From contig JAOXYB010073277.1 in the NCBI GenBank assembly GCA_028565635.1, positions 1 through 16,466 of the forward strand: DNA of 16,466 nt, given 5' to 3'. Below the pieces are notes generated by a model. The model saw only the letters and a program-made list of their open reading frames with translations. It made no database searches and was not told the origin of the DNA. This document shows positions 1 to 10,872 of the stretch, piece after piece (the first letter of the stretch is position 1; every line of letters starts with the position of its first letter). Source of the DNA: Phoronis ovalis. Its lineage: Eukaryota; Phoronida; Phoronidae. The position numbers were made by a program, and so were the translations under genes.

Positions 1-865
1 CTAAATATAAGTTACACAATTGAAAAAGTATAATTTATCAGCACTTTAGACAATTTGAGTGAAAAAAATAATCATTACTCAGACTGAGTCCAGTCTAAAC
101 ATACTGATGAATTAGATTTATATTTTAATTAGAATTTAGACTAACATTATCAGAATAAAAGTACTAATAATATCACAAAAGTCAGTTTAGTAGTCTACTT
201 TATGATGATAAAAAGTTTGTAGACAACGAAAAATAGGTAATAAATAAATAAATAAATAAAGATTTGGTCCACATCATTGGTAAGAAACTTTAAGATTTAA
301 TTAATCATCCTATCTAAAAGTACTGATTTCTTGCCATGCAATGCTGGTAGTAGTGTTACGTCCAGTTATGTGTGAATTCTAGCCAAATGTGTGCACTCCC
401 TTAATATTAGGCAATTGTTTCTACGTCCAACTCCAGGTTAACTATGAGCTGATTCACTGGCTAAAATTACGACAAAATTGAGCCATGCAAACCTTATGCA
501 ATCTCTCCTAGAAGCAACCATGTTGAAAAAAAGTGCCTAGTTCCTGTGGTATCCCTGCCCAATATTAGAGAACAAAAATTCTTTTTTCCAAATCTCCAGG
601 TCATGAACACCAGGAACACAAGATTTCAAATTTTCAATATGATGGCACAAAAATTCTGCTTGACTCTCCATCTAGGGCATTATTTATGTTTATATTATAT
701 TTAAGCCCATACTCTTAGCTTTGAATAGACCAGAGAGATGCTATCTAGCAGGCTGGTGTTGATTACCTATTTTCTGTAACCTGCCTGGTATATTACCTTT
801 AATCTTCCTACTTGCAGTGAATAATTAATCCGATTTTCATTATAATATTCTTTGTTAGCTTTCAG
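1..865. other. Non-coding stretch, probably intron of the left-hand gene
   Basis: No convincing exon is visible on either strand. The sequence is A+T-rich with frequent stops in all frames. Because the exon at 866 starts in the middle of a codon behind a splice acceptor, this stretch is most simply the 3' part of an intron whose upstream exon lies outside the window. A possible acceptor (ctccag) ends at 600 and is followed by an open frame of about 30 codons. It has no good donor and no recognisable protein, so I did not call it an exon. Confidence 0.5.
241..260. repeat. (TAAA)5 microsatellite
   Basis: Five perfect copies of TAAA, preceded by TAA from 238. It is an ordinary short tandem repeat in A+T-rich non-coding DNA. 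Confidence 0.9.
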
Positions 866-967
866 CTATATTTAGTGATGCCACACTTGTAGAACAGGTA
901 AAAAAAGAGGTACATCGGAGGCAGCCGAAACCTAAGATGGCACTCTTAGCAGAAATATTTGGAAGAG
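866..967 (+). CDS. Penultimate coding exon of an unrecognised gene (partial gene)
   Basis: The exon is bounded by an acceptor (ttgttagctttcag, AG at 864-865) and a strong donor (AAGAG|gtaagt, GT at 968-969). Its 102 nt run in phase 1 to phase 1: two bases complete a split codon, 33 codons follow, and one G is left over. The frame closes upstream at a TAG (856-858), which supports a splice at 865. The peptide is charged and protein-like: IFSDATLVEQVKKEVHRR, then QPKPKMALLAEIFGRG when joined to the next exon. The basic stretch KKEVHRRQPKPK and the absence of a membrane segment suggest a cytosolic or juxtamembrane tail. The remaining G joins in frame to the exon at 4617. I do not recognise the family. 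The spacing F-G, then Y-W and P in the next exon faintly recalls the region after the last membrane helix of DHHC palmitoyltransferases, but no DHHC or TTxE motif is visible, so this is not a call. Confidence 0.65.
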
Positions 968-3900
968 GTAAGTTTTTAGAATAACTTTGTGACATTTTAC
1001 GTACTATGTATGTACAGTTCAGTGTTGTTGGCTTACCCCTTGTGTTAAAATATTTAAATATCTTATTGGCCAATGGAAAATCGCTGTGTGATTTGGAACT
1101 TAATTTGCCTTCAATTTGGTAACCAATCTTACAATTGTAAACAGTAACTTGGGTTGGGTTGAATAATGCCAATCTGTTGAAGTCAAACCTAGACTGAAAA
1201 GAAACAAGTCAAGCTCCTAACTATTGTCAAAACAGCAGTCTTAGATTTGAAAGTAGAGCTAATGAGGAAATTAACTGAGTACAGGTCAGCTAATAGACAG
1301 TAATATCCCTGAGTTGGCCACCAGGTGGAATAAGTGACTTCATCACAAGATGGCATAAAATAGATTTTGACACACGAGTGAATTGTTCACAAGATGGCAT
1401 GACAATCATTTAACAAATGAGTGCCTGAGGGACAGACTACTGGACAATATTCCCCAACTATTAAACTATAAACCAGTTGGGTGCCCAATTAGTATCTAGT
1501 TTTACCAGCAGCCTGTTTGGTGTTGAGAAAAATTTCTTTTATTTAACTCTGGTTAAATAAAAAGTAGCAGGCTAAATGCCCATTGACTGGGGTGCAAGTG
1601 CAAATATATAATATGCTTATAATAAATATAGCCCTTAAAACACATGCCAACCCAGTTGATCACTTTGTACTATAATTTTGCCTTTTCCAAAAACATTTAG
1701 ATTTCATCCATTACAATTTAATTTGTGAATGTATCATATTAACCTCATTTCTACATGACATTTTCAATCAAACGTGTGATAACTCAGTTATGAAGGTACA
1801 ATGTATTACTCTTAAAATTAACTTAAAAAATATTTTCTACAATTTCAAAGTTTAATATTTCTTCTTTAGCATTCTTTATTGCGGCGCTTACTAAATCTTC
1901 TGCTTAGCTGTTTTGTGGCTTTACAGGTATGCAGTGGATAGACTAAAGAAATGTGATGTTCTTGGTGCTGAGTTTTTTCACGAAATAGGTCTACAGCACT
2001 GCCTCTGTATTTCATTGCATATTAACCATCGTACTAAGCTTCCTTTTCATGTGAAATTGTTTAGTTATTCTGGAATATTTTCACCCTTTAACAAGGGATG
2101 TCAATGTCTCACTGATTTTTTGATTTGGGATGTGATACTGCTACTTTTTCACATCCTCATTAGGCAATGCTAATACAATATCTGAAGAAAATGTTTAAAT
2201 ATATTGAAATAGATAATGAGCAATGATGGATTATCATGGCTCTCTCTTTATTGTAAGAATGTGCTTGGGAGAAACTTTGTGAAACAGATTCAGGTTAAAG
2301 ATACATTTAAGATGTGGCTTAACCAATTTAAAGAAGAACAGGGTGACATGAAAAACTGAATGTTTTTGAATGATTGCCTGGTTTAATAGTGCATTTCTTC
2401 AGACCTAGCCTATTTGCCTGTTGAAATAGCAATCTTTTGTCACATCGGTAAAGAACTAATATCTGTTTTAAGTGCATTCAGTTGTGCTTTGCCACTGAGT
2501 ATTATTTTGTTTTGAGTTAAAGTTACTGCTTGCCAATCATGACAAATAATGTGCTATTGGACCATGAAATTCTTGTTCCCTCGGGTTACCAGGTATATGA
2601 GTGTATTGTAAACTCGTACTTTTTTAGTTTTTTGACTCATAAAAATATTTATCAATTAAAACAGGTAATAACAGGTATGTAAACATGATACCTTAATTTG
2701 TGACTGTTTCTAAAAATAGATGTTATATGAGTCAGATATAGAGAAATTAAATAGTATGTATCCTTTACCCTCCTAACTACAGACATGTTTGTATTTTACC
2801 ACTTTTACCACAGGTAGTGTTAATTTTTGTCAATGTGCCATTTTCAACAAGGAAATGCTAAAGTAATGATGGTTTCCTTATAATAACTGCTGTTTCTTGG
2901 ATATAGGAATGCATTACATTTAAACATGATAGCTGTAGGCATTTGGAAAAATTTCATTTCGATTAAATATTACATTTCTTTTAAAAGGTGCACTTATGGA
3001 TTATGAAATATTTTTAGATCATGATAAACTAAGCTAAAATACCTATGCTAACCCTTATCTGACCTGCAAATACAGGTTTGGATGAAATTGCAAAAAAAAA
3101 AAATGAGTAGTATGAAATTGTGATATGTGTTAAAGCATTTTTATTGAAATTAAAGGGAATTAAATCACACTCTGACTTTGATCACAAGATGTTTATGGGT
3201 AACAATAATTTTTAAGACCTACCTGTGACCATAAAGTTAAATCTTTTTATGCTATTAAATGTTGTATCAAATAAAATTTACTTTTCCCTATAAAACTTAA
3301 TTTAAAAATAAATAAAAAACATTTTTTATTAAAATTGAGTGAAGTGAAATAACACCGTGAAATTGACCACATAACCGTAATCTGCTTTTGGGCACCAATT
3401 ATTAGTAATAAAAATAGTTTTAAGAGCGCATCAGTTATACACATAAAAAAATTGCTAAAATATGTGCCTGGCACTGTTTGATGTTAATTTTGACCTAGTA
3501 TCCGCTTATGTTCACAGGGACGTTGGGAAAAAAAATTGAGACTTGATTTTTTTAAAATGAGCTTAACTAACTGATTGCATATCACATAACATACATGTTT
3601 TAAAATTAAATCTATATGCTTTTGTTATGCCATCTTTTTATTTCATCATTCAAAATTTAATTTATTGTTTAAAGTGTGGCAGTATGTTTTGCAGGACAGT
3701 ACTGACCACTGTAAGTAGTAACTCTCCTTATGGAGCTATTCTTAAGTAAAAAAAAAATTAACAAAATAATAAATCTAAAAAGATTAATGTATAATAGACT
3801 CTGCCTTTTTGGAAATTCATATTCACATGAAACTTAGCTTGTCCGTGATTTTTTTTTGGTTGTGGTGTGAAATTACTAGTATTTTAATGTCACATTGATT

Positions 3901-4616
3901 ATAGATTTTGATGTTTTATTATCAGTTATTTATATGCTTGTTATTTGTATCAAGTGAAAAGAAAGATTAAAGGTAATTACATCAAATACCTGTAAAAAAT
4001 ATAATTCTGTTTTGATATATTTACATTAATCTGTTATAACCGCAGACAGCCACAGCCACGTCCACTCCAAATAAACTACATTCCTTTTGTACTTTTCTGA
4101 TTTATATGCTCTTTGTGGAACATGCATATCATAAACGATGATAATAATGGAGCAAGTCCTATTAGGATTATACCAATCGTATGAATTTATTCAAAATCAA
4201 GAATTTTATATTTATTTATAACTTGAAAGAAATCATGTTTAGTTTTACGTCCTTTTTAAATTCGGACACTTGATGTTTGTGAAGCATCAAGCATATATGT
4301 TTAATGACTGTGAAAATGCCAAGTAGGGTACAAAGTTTTGATATGTAAGTCTGCAATAAGGTGTAATTTTTGTGGAATCAATTAATGTATGCATGTGCAA
4401 GAGTTAAATTTCAGTTATTATATCTATTCCCTGCCAAGTTGTTGTGGGTGTTTCCTGACCTTGTGTTTACAGTCACTTTTACCCATTATTTTTATAGTGC
4501 CAGCCCCTTTTGGCAATTTCCTCAGTAATGTACAATACAAGTAGGGTACTTCTGTTATTTTTTTTGTATATGTTGATTGCAGTTAACTTCAGACTTCTGT
4601 TTTTTTTTTGTTCTAG
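968..4616 (+). other. Intron, 3.6 kb, between the two exons of the left-hand gene
   Basis: It starts with gtaagt and ends with a long pyrimidine tract (T-run then ttctag), both good splice signals, and it joins two exons in compatible phase. Inside I see A+T-rich sequence, a 12-base A run (3092-3103), a weak tandem repeat (1332-1418) and no further exon I can support. An open frame at 1913-2173 behind a ttacag acceptor has no protein character, and splicing exon 866-967 to it runs into a stop after a few codons. Confidence 0.6.
1332..1418. repeat. Degenerate two-unit tandem repeat, about 44 bp period
   Basis: Two adjacent units (1332-1375 and 1376-1418) each start with (a/g)agtga and share the exact 14-mer tcacaagatggcat at 1343-1356 and 1387-1400. 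A third gagtg start follows at 1419. The units are diverged elsewhere. It is a local duplication inside the intron, with no assigned function. Confidence 0.5.
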
Positions 4617-4699
4617 GGCATCCAATATACTGGCTCTGGCCTCTACAATGGAGTGAAGATGAAAAGTTAAAAGACATGGGACTACCATATATAGTTTAA
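4617..4699 (+). CDS. Last coding exon of the unrecognised gene; C-terminus and stop
   Basis: The acceptor is a long T-run followed by ttctag. The first two bases (GG) complete the codon started by the G at 967, giving Gly. The frame then reads HPIYWLWPLQW, SEDEKLKDMGLPYIV and TAA at 4697-4699. Three Trp in eleven residues, an acidic/basic linker and a hydrophobic end make a distinctive C-terminus that is unlikely by chance. Together with exon 866-967 it forms a continuous tail of about 60 residues. A polyadenylation signal lies about 210 bases after the stop, as expected for a terminal exon. The other two frames of this segment stop within 20 codons. Transcript evidence would settle the join. 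I do not recognise the family. Confidence 0.65.
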
Positions 4700-4935
4700 T
4701 ATTAACTCTCAACATTATATATTAAAAAGAGCACTGAAGATAAGAAAGGAGAGTGATCATGTCATTGACTCTTTACTGAATAGGAAGTAATACTCAAATG
4801 TTGTCTTAGTGTGGACATCATAAGGAGAGTGCATATAATGAAATACGAAGATAGATACCCACTGAAGCAGGTCAGTGAGGTACATAACAATAAATTATTG
4901 AGTATTTTGCAATAAAGTTTGTACTACTGGGTTCT
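4700..4935 (+). other. Probable 3'UTR of the left-hand gene
   Basis: The segment lies between the TAA stop and the polyadenylation signals at 4889 and 4911. It is A+T-rich with no coding frame continuing from the exon. The 3' limit is approximate: cleavage is expected 10-30 bases after AATAAA. Confidence 0.5.
4889..4916 (+). terminator. Tandem AATAAA polyadenylation signals
   Basis: Exact AATAAA hexamers occur at 4889-4894 and 4911-4916. The second is followed within 20-30 bases by a T/GT-rich stretch (gggttctgtcacctggttct), the usual downstream element. Position shortly after the stop at 4699 supports their use. Confidence 0.55.
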
Positions 4936-6347
4936 GTCACCTGGTTCTGTTACACAGTTGAACTTTCAATCCGGTAAAACTACCGGTGCAAGTATTGGGC
5001 AAGGTACATATTCAGAAAGAAAATATATTAAAACCTCTGGACTGAATGAAACTCGTGTGAGTCATGGAGCGAGATCGAATTATTGCAGACATGCTGAATT
5101 ACAGAATTCTGTTTACAGTCCAGTATTTGTTGTAATATCTTCCAAAAACATTTACAAAATTCCATATTAAACTCATCTGCTAGTTAACCTAAATATTAAA
5201 TGTTTATTAGTTATTTCAACATTTACCATGATTATAAACTCAGGTAACAAGACTCCCACCTAGATTTTGAGGTGCAGTGTAGACTTCATGGTATTTGGTT
5301 TTCTGGATGGTGTGACCTTTCCACTCTATTGAGTAACAAAATATTATTTTTGCACCCCTGTTCAGAGGGTTACATATTTTACTTGTTTGAACAATTACAA
5401 GCAGATGCTATCATACTAATTGTAATTATATAAAAAATGTATAAAAATTATTTGTAAGATATCCTGTTTTTTAATCTATGGTAACTTCATTAGCACATGT
5501 ACCTGGCTATCAGAATGTTGATGTATTCTTAGCAATGCTAGGAGGCATCTCTTCGTGCTTACCTGATGAGTTGGTACCTCACTTTTGAGGTTGTATGTTT
5601 TTTCTATATATATCAGATAATATGCCAGTATAACTGTAAATACTAAGGACCTCCTCCTGTTCAGTTAATTGTAGTATGTAGAAAATCATGAATGACAAAA
5701 AACTTAAAATCTTTAAAATTTTCTTTTTTGATGCGGAAAGAAAATTTTGAGTTGTAAATATCTTAGTCTTGATATTATATTTGGCACAGGTTTGACATAT
5801 TTTGTAAAATAGCTGCAGATAGAGACTAGAGAGACAAGGATACTGACTTTGTTAGATGTTATTCTGGTATTTTCTATCAAAAAGACTTGCAAATCTTGGC
5901 ATAATTCTATAGCAACCGACAGCAGAAAAAATCTATTGTCTTAGAGAAATAAAACAGGTTGCCTTGCAGATACTGAAACATTTTAAATTTTATTACTGAA
6001 TTGCATCACTGTGCAATATATATTTAACTAAACAGAATTGGTTTCTACTACTGGTATATTTTGTTTTTTTAGGTTGTTTTTCAATAAAATTGAATTTGGC
6101 CTATTATGCTGAGGCTTATAATTATCTGGAACAAGGAACTAGCCTATTATTTATTTAGTGTATAATTTATTACTTGATGAATATAAGAATTATTTCACAA
6201 ACAAATTGACTAAAAACTAATTATCTTTTCATGCAATTTCCTAGGCATGCTACTTGATGTGGAAGTATCTTAATACTATTGCTTAATCACAATTAATTGT
6301 CAAGGTTGTATGTTTGATCTGTGTGCTTTATCAATTTAGTACAGGTA
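4936..6347. other. Intergenic, no gene seen
   Basis: The sequence is A+T-rich. An open frame at 4919-5170 (83 codons) has a mixed composition but no recognisable motif and no splice-linked neighbour, and its ATG overlaps the presumed polyadenylation region. A small repeat, ccggta...taccggt, sits at 4972-4987. No tRNA, promoter or transposon signature was seen. Confidence 0.5.
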
Positions 6348-6413
6348 GGTTAAATCTGAGACTATTATATCTAAACCATGTAGATATAATAGTCTAATAG
6401 TCTCAGGTTAAAT
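6348..6413. repeat. Small foldback element with flanking 7-bp direct repeat
   Basis: The left arm 6356-6373 (ctgagactattatatcta) and the right arm from 6381 are reverse complements over 14 bp without mismatch (6360-6373 against 6381-6394). The remaining four bases (ctga/tcag) pair after an 8-base duplicated taatagtc (6395-6402). The loop is 7 bases (6374-6380). The hairpin is flanked on both sides by gttaaat (6349-6355 and 6407-6413), which looks like a target-site duplication. At 51 bp it is very short for a transposon. It may be a deleted MITE or the product of template switching. Confidence 0.65.
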
Positions 6414-8472
6414 GATTATTAAATAGACATACCCAGTCTAGTACATGCATGGTATTGTGGCGAATGTAGCCTTTTTAGGAAATGATGTCTTGTATAATTA
6501 CTACATAATATTTCATCAGCTAGTCAGAAGGGAACTTACAACTTTAAAACTAATTGTAAACTAAAAAAAAATAAGATGCTCTTAATGTACATCAAAATGC
6601 TGACTTTTATTTTTTGCAATATTTTAGTCAGGAAGTCAAAATTATACACCTTTTCTTTCCTTATATTTAAGTATAATAGCAGAATCGTGTTTGATAGTGA
6701 GGGTATGTTGTTTACAAATTTATTTCCTTTTTGAATGAAATCTATTTGGATGCATCAATCATTCCTATTGAAAATGGGACTAATTTCTCTGCTGTTCTCT
6801 CGATCTGAAAGAGTGAACATACTTGTTTCGAATTTTAATTATAAAGATTGTGTGGAGACTTTTATAGTTTGCAGTTATTTAATTATCTCGAAATATAAAT
6901 TTTCCCCTCCATTTTAATTAATGAACTATTAATAATTTAATTGTAAATAATATGACTATTATTGTGTTTTTTAAAATCTTTTGTGTCAACTGAAAAAAGT
7001 CCTCACAACCTGTTGATATGTATGCATATAGCATAATGTTTTCTTTAAAAAGTATGGCCTACATACAACATAGTTAAAAGTATTTTATTTACATGTAGAT
7101 TTGGAATATGTTGTCTGGCTATTTTGATGAAATGAAATATTATCATATAAAACGTGAGGTTATGTGAATTTGTAAAAGTCAAATTAAGGAATATCAATTT
7201 TGTTCTTTTTTATGAAACAAATATGTTACATGTATATTTTGTCAAGCACACCTGGTATGTATATGTGAAGTAAATAATAAACACATTTTATTACAGTGGT
7301 TTTAGGCAATTATGTTCTTGTACTATCTGGTCTGTCAAAACAATTCATTTCATATCGTGTTTTTATATATTTTGATTTGCAGGGTCGCGTATTTCTTTGC
7401 ATTACCTCCATCTGAATAGAATCGCTTGTTTTACCGATTTTTATTGGCGGTCAGGCCCGACAACCATGAGATGGTCGGTTTTGATTTAACGATCGAAAGT
7501 AATTTTGACGGATTTCTAACTTCAATTTTAATTACTATATTTTGTATTTAAAAAAAACGAAACTGTTTTATGTTGGAAATCGTAATGCTATTGCTACTGG
7601 AACTCAAATCACCACTTCAATTAAATTCACATTAAAGTTATTATATCGTGTTGGCGAAAGGAACACTTTGTTGTCACGACAAATCTTATTAGAATCGCAA
7701 GTATTTTTCATCGGGTCCCTGGACGGACTCTCCAATTACTTACCATTGACTTAAAATTTCTTAATTTTATTTATCTGGTACCGGAAATGTGGTGTTTACA
7801 TTATAAAACTAGTTTTCTGCGCGAGTACCAAAATCTCCACACCCTAATTAAATTCCCATTGATAATGATTAAACTGGTTGGCACCCGGAAAGCCTGGTTG
7901 CTAAGGCGAATGTAGCTCGTTGCTCAAGAATTTTTAATGACTTTAAAGAAATCGCCGATTTATTGCACTGTCACATCTTATAATGTCAGTTATTTGAAAA
8001 TCTAATTATTTTGTATAGAAAATAATTTAAAATACTTTTTATGACTTGTTTACTTACGAAGTAAATTTTTTATTGGCCGTATATGTCATGAAGAGTGAAA
8101 ACTGTTATTTATAGTTACAGACGTTGGTGAACAGATTTCAAAATTCTTACTTTCTTAATAAGTAATAACATGCCAAATAACAATTCATATCGTTTACAAA
8201 TCGGAAGAGCGAATAGCACGGTCATGTAAAGGAATTGAACATAAATTGAGACTCCGGTCCTCAAGACGATAAAAATGACTTGGTTTACTGCTTTGATTTT
8301 CCTTCACTTTGTGTCAAAAATTATAAAGAATAGTTTAGTAACTCCTACATTCCATTCCATATTTTTGCATGATATAATACGTTTGTATCAAGAAATGAAT
8401 CAATGATTTTTTTTAATAATAAAACGAATACGAAAATGATTTTTTTTTTCACTGCGGATATGAGTGACCCAT
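6414..8472. other. Intergenic, no gene seen
   Basis: A+T-rich to about 7380, then a stretch with noticeably more CpG and less A+T (7380-7950), which could be regulatory or an old insertion. Open frames at 6735-6917, 7542-7754 and 8345-8548 (minus) have no protein-like composition or splice context. I cannot assign a function to anything here. Confidence 0.45.
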
Positions 8473-8532
8473 ATGACCTAAAAGATATTTGAATAACCTT
8501 TGATGACCTAAAAGATATTTGAATTACCTTTG
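8473..8532. repeat. 30-bp tandem duplication, two copies
   Basis: Units 8473-8502 and 8503-8532 are identical except for one base (gaataacc against gaattacc). Each begins atgacctaaaagatatttga. The near-identity indicates a recent slippage-type duplication. Confidence 0.9.
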
Positions 8533-9007
8533 TAGTTATTCTGTGCATGCTTATGATTTATATATTTTAACTTATTGTAATATTGTAGTACCAGTTTTAT
8601 TGAATACGCATTCAGAGGGACTATTACTTAGCCATCAGTCATGAAATAAATATTTTTAATCCTACATCCCAACGCTCTTCTTGCTATTACGTGATTTGGT
8701 TTCTGATTTAGTCCCGGGTCGTAGTTTTGCCGGAGGGACTTTTCAAAATTGTGTTTTATTGATATTTTTTCGGAACTGTCATGATTGTGACTTCCCGTAA
8801 ACTGCTTCGATACATTTATGAGTTTCTTGGCTGCGTTTTGTTAACAGAAAGGCGATTGTTTATTTGGTATCAAAAAGCATATAAGAAGCCTACTTTGAAC
8901 TGAGGTAACATGCTACACTTTAACCGGAACTGTAAATCGCTGAAAAACTATACATTTATATAAATTATGTTCATTCGACCTTGACCCATACACATTGGTT
9001 CCTGTTG

Positions 9008-9118
9008 TAGGGACTGTAGACACATCTTGAGTGTAGATCGATCTAGTTCAAGACCTCTAAACCCCGAAAATCTCTTCATGCCTTTTGAATTCGTTAATCT
9101 TTCCACTCCCAGTCCCTA
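9008..9118. repeat. 9-bp perfect inverted repeat bounding a 111-bp segment
   Basis: tagggactg (9008-9016) and its reverse complement cagtcccta (9110-9118) enclose a less A+T-rich segment that also holds the palindrome tagatcgatcta (9034-9045). No flanking direct repeat was seen, so a transposon origin is only a possibility. Confidence 0.3.
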
Positions 9119-9562
9119 GTCGTATAGAAATCCACTTATTCACCTTTCAGTAGCACTTCATATATAGTTCTAGCTAGCGCGGGCGTTAGATGATTGATGT
9201 GCGTTATGTTAATACTTTATAATTGATACCGACTGAGATACCGAGGATTTTAGTTGGGGTTTGTGCTAATAAGTTCTAAAATTGTTAAAGTTTAGGTTGA
9301 ATTTATCATCCATATTGTTTGTACTTTCTCTTTTTAAAGTTTATTCTTAAATTTAGGAGTTTTGCGTCATTTCTGTAAGACACTTAGAAATTGAGAATCA
9401 TGAAGTAATATTAATCGTTTCAAATTACTTTACATTTGCTATAAAACAATTAAATACTGGATCACATAATACGGAGTTTCTTTTTATCAAATTCAAAATG
9501 TTTTTTTTTTCTAAATTTAAGATCTTAGTCCGATTTCTTCTGCATTATTACCATAACAATTA

Positions 9563-9690
9563 TTTATAACAGAAACAATAAATTATTCTGAGTATTCCCT
9601 GGGACTCGGTATATGCTGAGTGATCTCGTTCGGGTTCCCGATCGATTGCGAAATTGACAATTTTACTCGAGCTTCTTCTTTATAACAGAA
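9563..9690. repeat. 12-bp direct repeats flanking a GC-richer segment
   Basis: tttataacagaa occurs at 9563-9574 and 9679-9690. The enclosed segment of about 104 bp has more CpG than its surroundings and contains a 9-bp hairpin with one mismatch (9626-9634 against 9637-9645). It could be a short inserted element with a target-site duplication. No terminal inverted repeat, poly-A tail or pol III promoter was recognised. Confidence 0.3.
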
Positions 9691-10776
9691 GTATAAATAA
9701 ATTAATTGTTTTTACCAATTAAATTTAAAATATATAAAATTGTCACGGTCTCCTAGTTTCTGTTAAACAGTAAACTATCATACATATATATTTAAATATA
9801 ATTAATAATATGTTTTAAAGTTAAAAATTTTATAGCGATTTAGTTGAGTATAATGTGTTTTACTTTTGAGAAATAATGTGCCAATATGTCACAATTTGTA
9901 TGTAAAATGAGCCCAATGTACTAAAATGTATTTAAAATTGTTCTAAAAACTAGACAACCTTTTAGAAAAATATGAAGGTTACTGCTATTGACTTTTATGA
10001 TCTTTGTAGTACCGCTAAATTACCTTTCAACGTCATTTTTAACATGCTCTCTCTATCCAGGGGATGTCACAAGCAAAGTTAAAATTCGAAGGATTAAACA
10101 AAATTCTATAAATTAATTGAAAATATGCCAAAACATAAAAAGTCTCCTTTACTAGTACCTAAAGGTCAACAAAATGACTTTGTTGTAAACTATTATTTGG
10201 GACGATTTAAACAATTTCGAAAGTTTGTCTTTTGACCTCTAAATGATCTAATAGCCTAAAGTTTGAAAGTGGCATACCCCTTGGATGTCACATCTCCATG
10301 CATAACTCTACATGCTTTCTATATACACCCTTCAGAAAATTAAAATAGTTAGCTTATAAAAACTATCAGGCTTCCTGTCTTACAGTTAGAGCTTCAAAAG
10401 GGCCTGATGGCATTCTTATTAGTATTGATGGGTGCGGGATGTTGGCAATATGGTTGCAGTATGATCACAAAAAAAACAAAAAAACTTTTGAGCCTTAAAA
10501 TGATGGAAATTATTAAAGTAATTTCTTAATTGTGGGACTCAAACATCTAAGCCCATGCTGACTGTGCTCTTAATATCGAAAGTGCTGACTATGGCTTTAA
10601 AACAGAAAGCAAATCACTTACGCTCAAGTGAGTAAACTTCACGACGATTCTAAAATTAGCTTGCGGTTATTTACACACGATTATCAATTAATAAACAATT
10701 TCTTTTTATCTACGAAATATTTCTTTTTTTATGCGTTGCGGTGACGTTGCTAATTAAACTATAGTTAAAATACCGG

Positions 10777-10810
10777 TATAAAACAGAATTGGATTATTTT
10801 CAAATCAGTC
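10777..10810 (+). promoter_or_regulatory. TATA box and Inr-like core promoter of the EGF gene
   Basis: TATAAAA lies at 10777-10783 and an initiator-like TCAGTC at 10805-10810, with its A at 10807. The distance from the first T of TATA to that A is 30 bp, the canonical spacing for TATA-directed pol II initiation. The predicted 5'UTR is then 51 nt, ending at the ATG at 10858. The arrangement sits directly in front of a good signal-peptide gene, which makes chance less likely. TATA plus Inr promoters are typical of strongly or tissue-specifically expressed genes (general knowledge). Confidence 0.6.
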
Positions 10811-10872
10811 TTAAACGTGTGAGCTTGTTGAAGAGAACTTTGTTTCATTCGGGCCACATGATGTCGCTTAAG
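10807..10872 (+). CDS. Exon 1: 5'UTR and start of signal peptide
   Basis: The predicted transcript start is 10807. Two adjacent ATGs (10858 and 10861) begin MMSLK, and the donor is AAG|gtatgt (GT at 10873), phase 0. The second ATG has the better context (A at -3, G at -1, from the first ATG), while the first has C at -3. Either gives a functional signal peptide, so the start is ambiguous by one codon. Confidence 0.75.

Larger units (their letters stand above)
8533..10776. other. Intergenic; upstream region of the EGF gene
   Basis: No coding region is supported. It contains weak inverted and direct repeats (listed separately), a 12-bp palindrome tagatcgatcta at 9034-9045 and several CpG-containing segments (8700-9250, 9600-9670). 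Close to the promoter are motif-level matches only: ATAAACAA (10691-10698, forkhead-like), TGACG (10742-10746, CRE half-site-like) and TAATTA (10751-10756, homeodomain-like). None is significant without conservation data. Confidence 0.45.

Noticed and set aside
1318-1328. CCACCAGGTGG, an exact match to an 11-base CTCF-like core
   Set aside because: A short degenerate motif is expected by chance at this length. It lies in an intron with no second site and no conservation evidence.
1913-2173. 86-codon open frame on + strand behind a ttacag acceptor
   Set aside because: No protein-like motif, no good donor, and splicing exon 866-967 to it hits a stop within a few codons. The join to 4617 is better.
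4919-5170. 83-codon open frame on + strand, with mixed composition
   Set aside because: It begins in the presumed polyadenylation region, has no recognised domain and no splice-linked partner. Kept as an unassigned open frame in the intergenic entry.
9621-9650. gttcgggttcccg, resembling a tRNA B-box/T-arm
   Set aside because: No cloverleaf, A-box or acceptor stem could be built around it, and the B-box match is poor.
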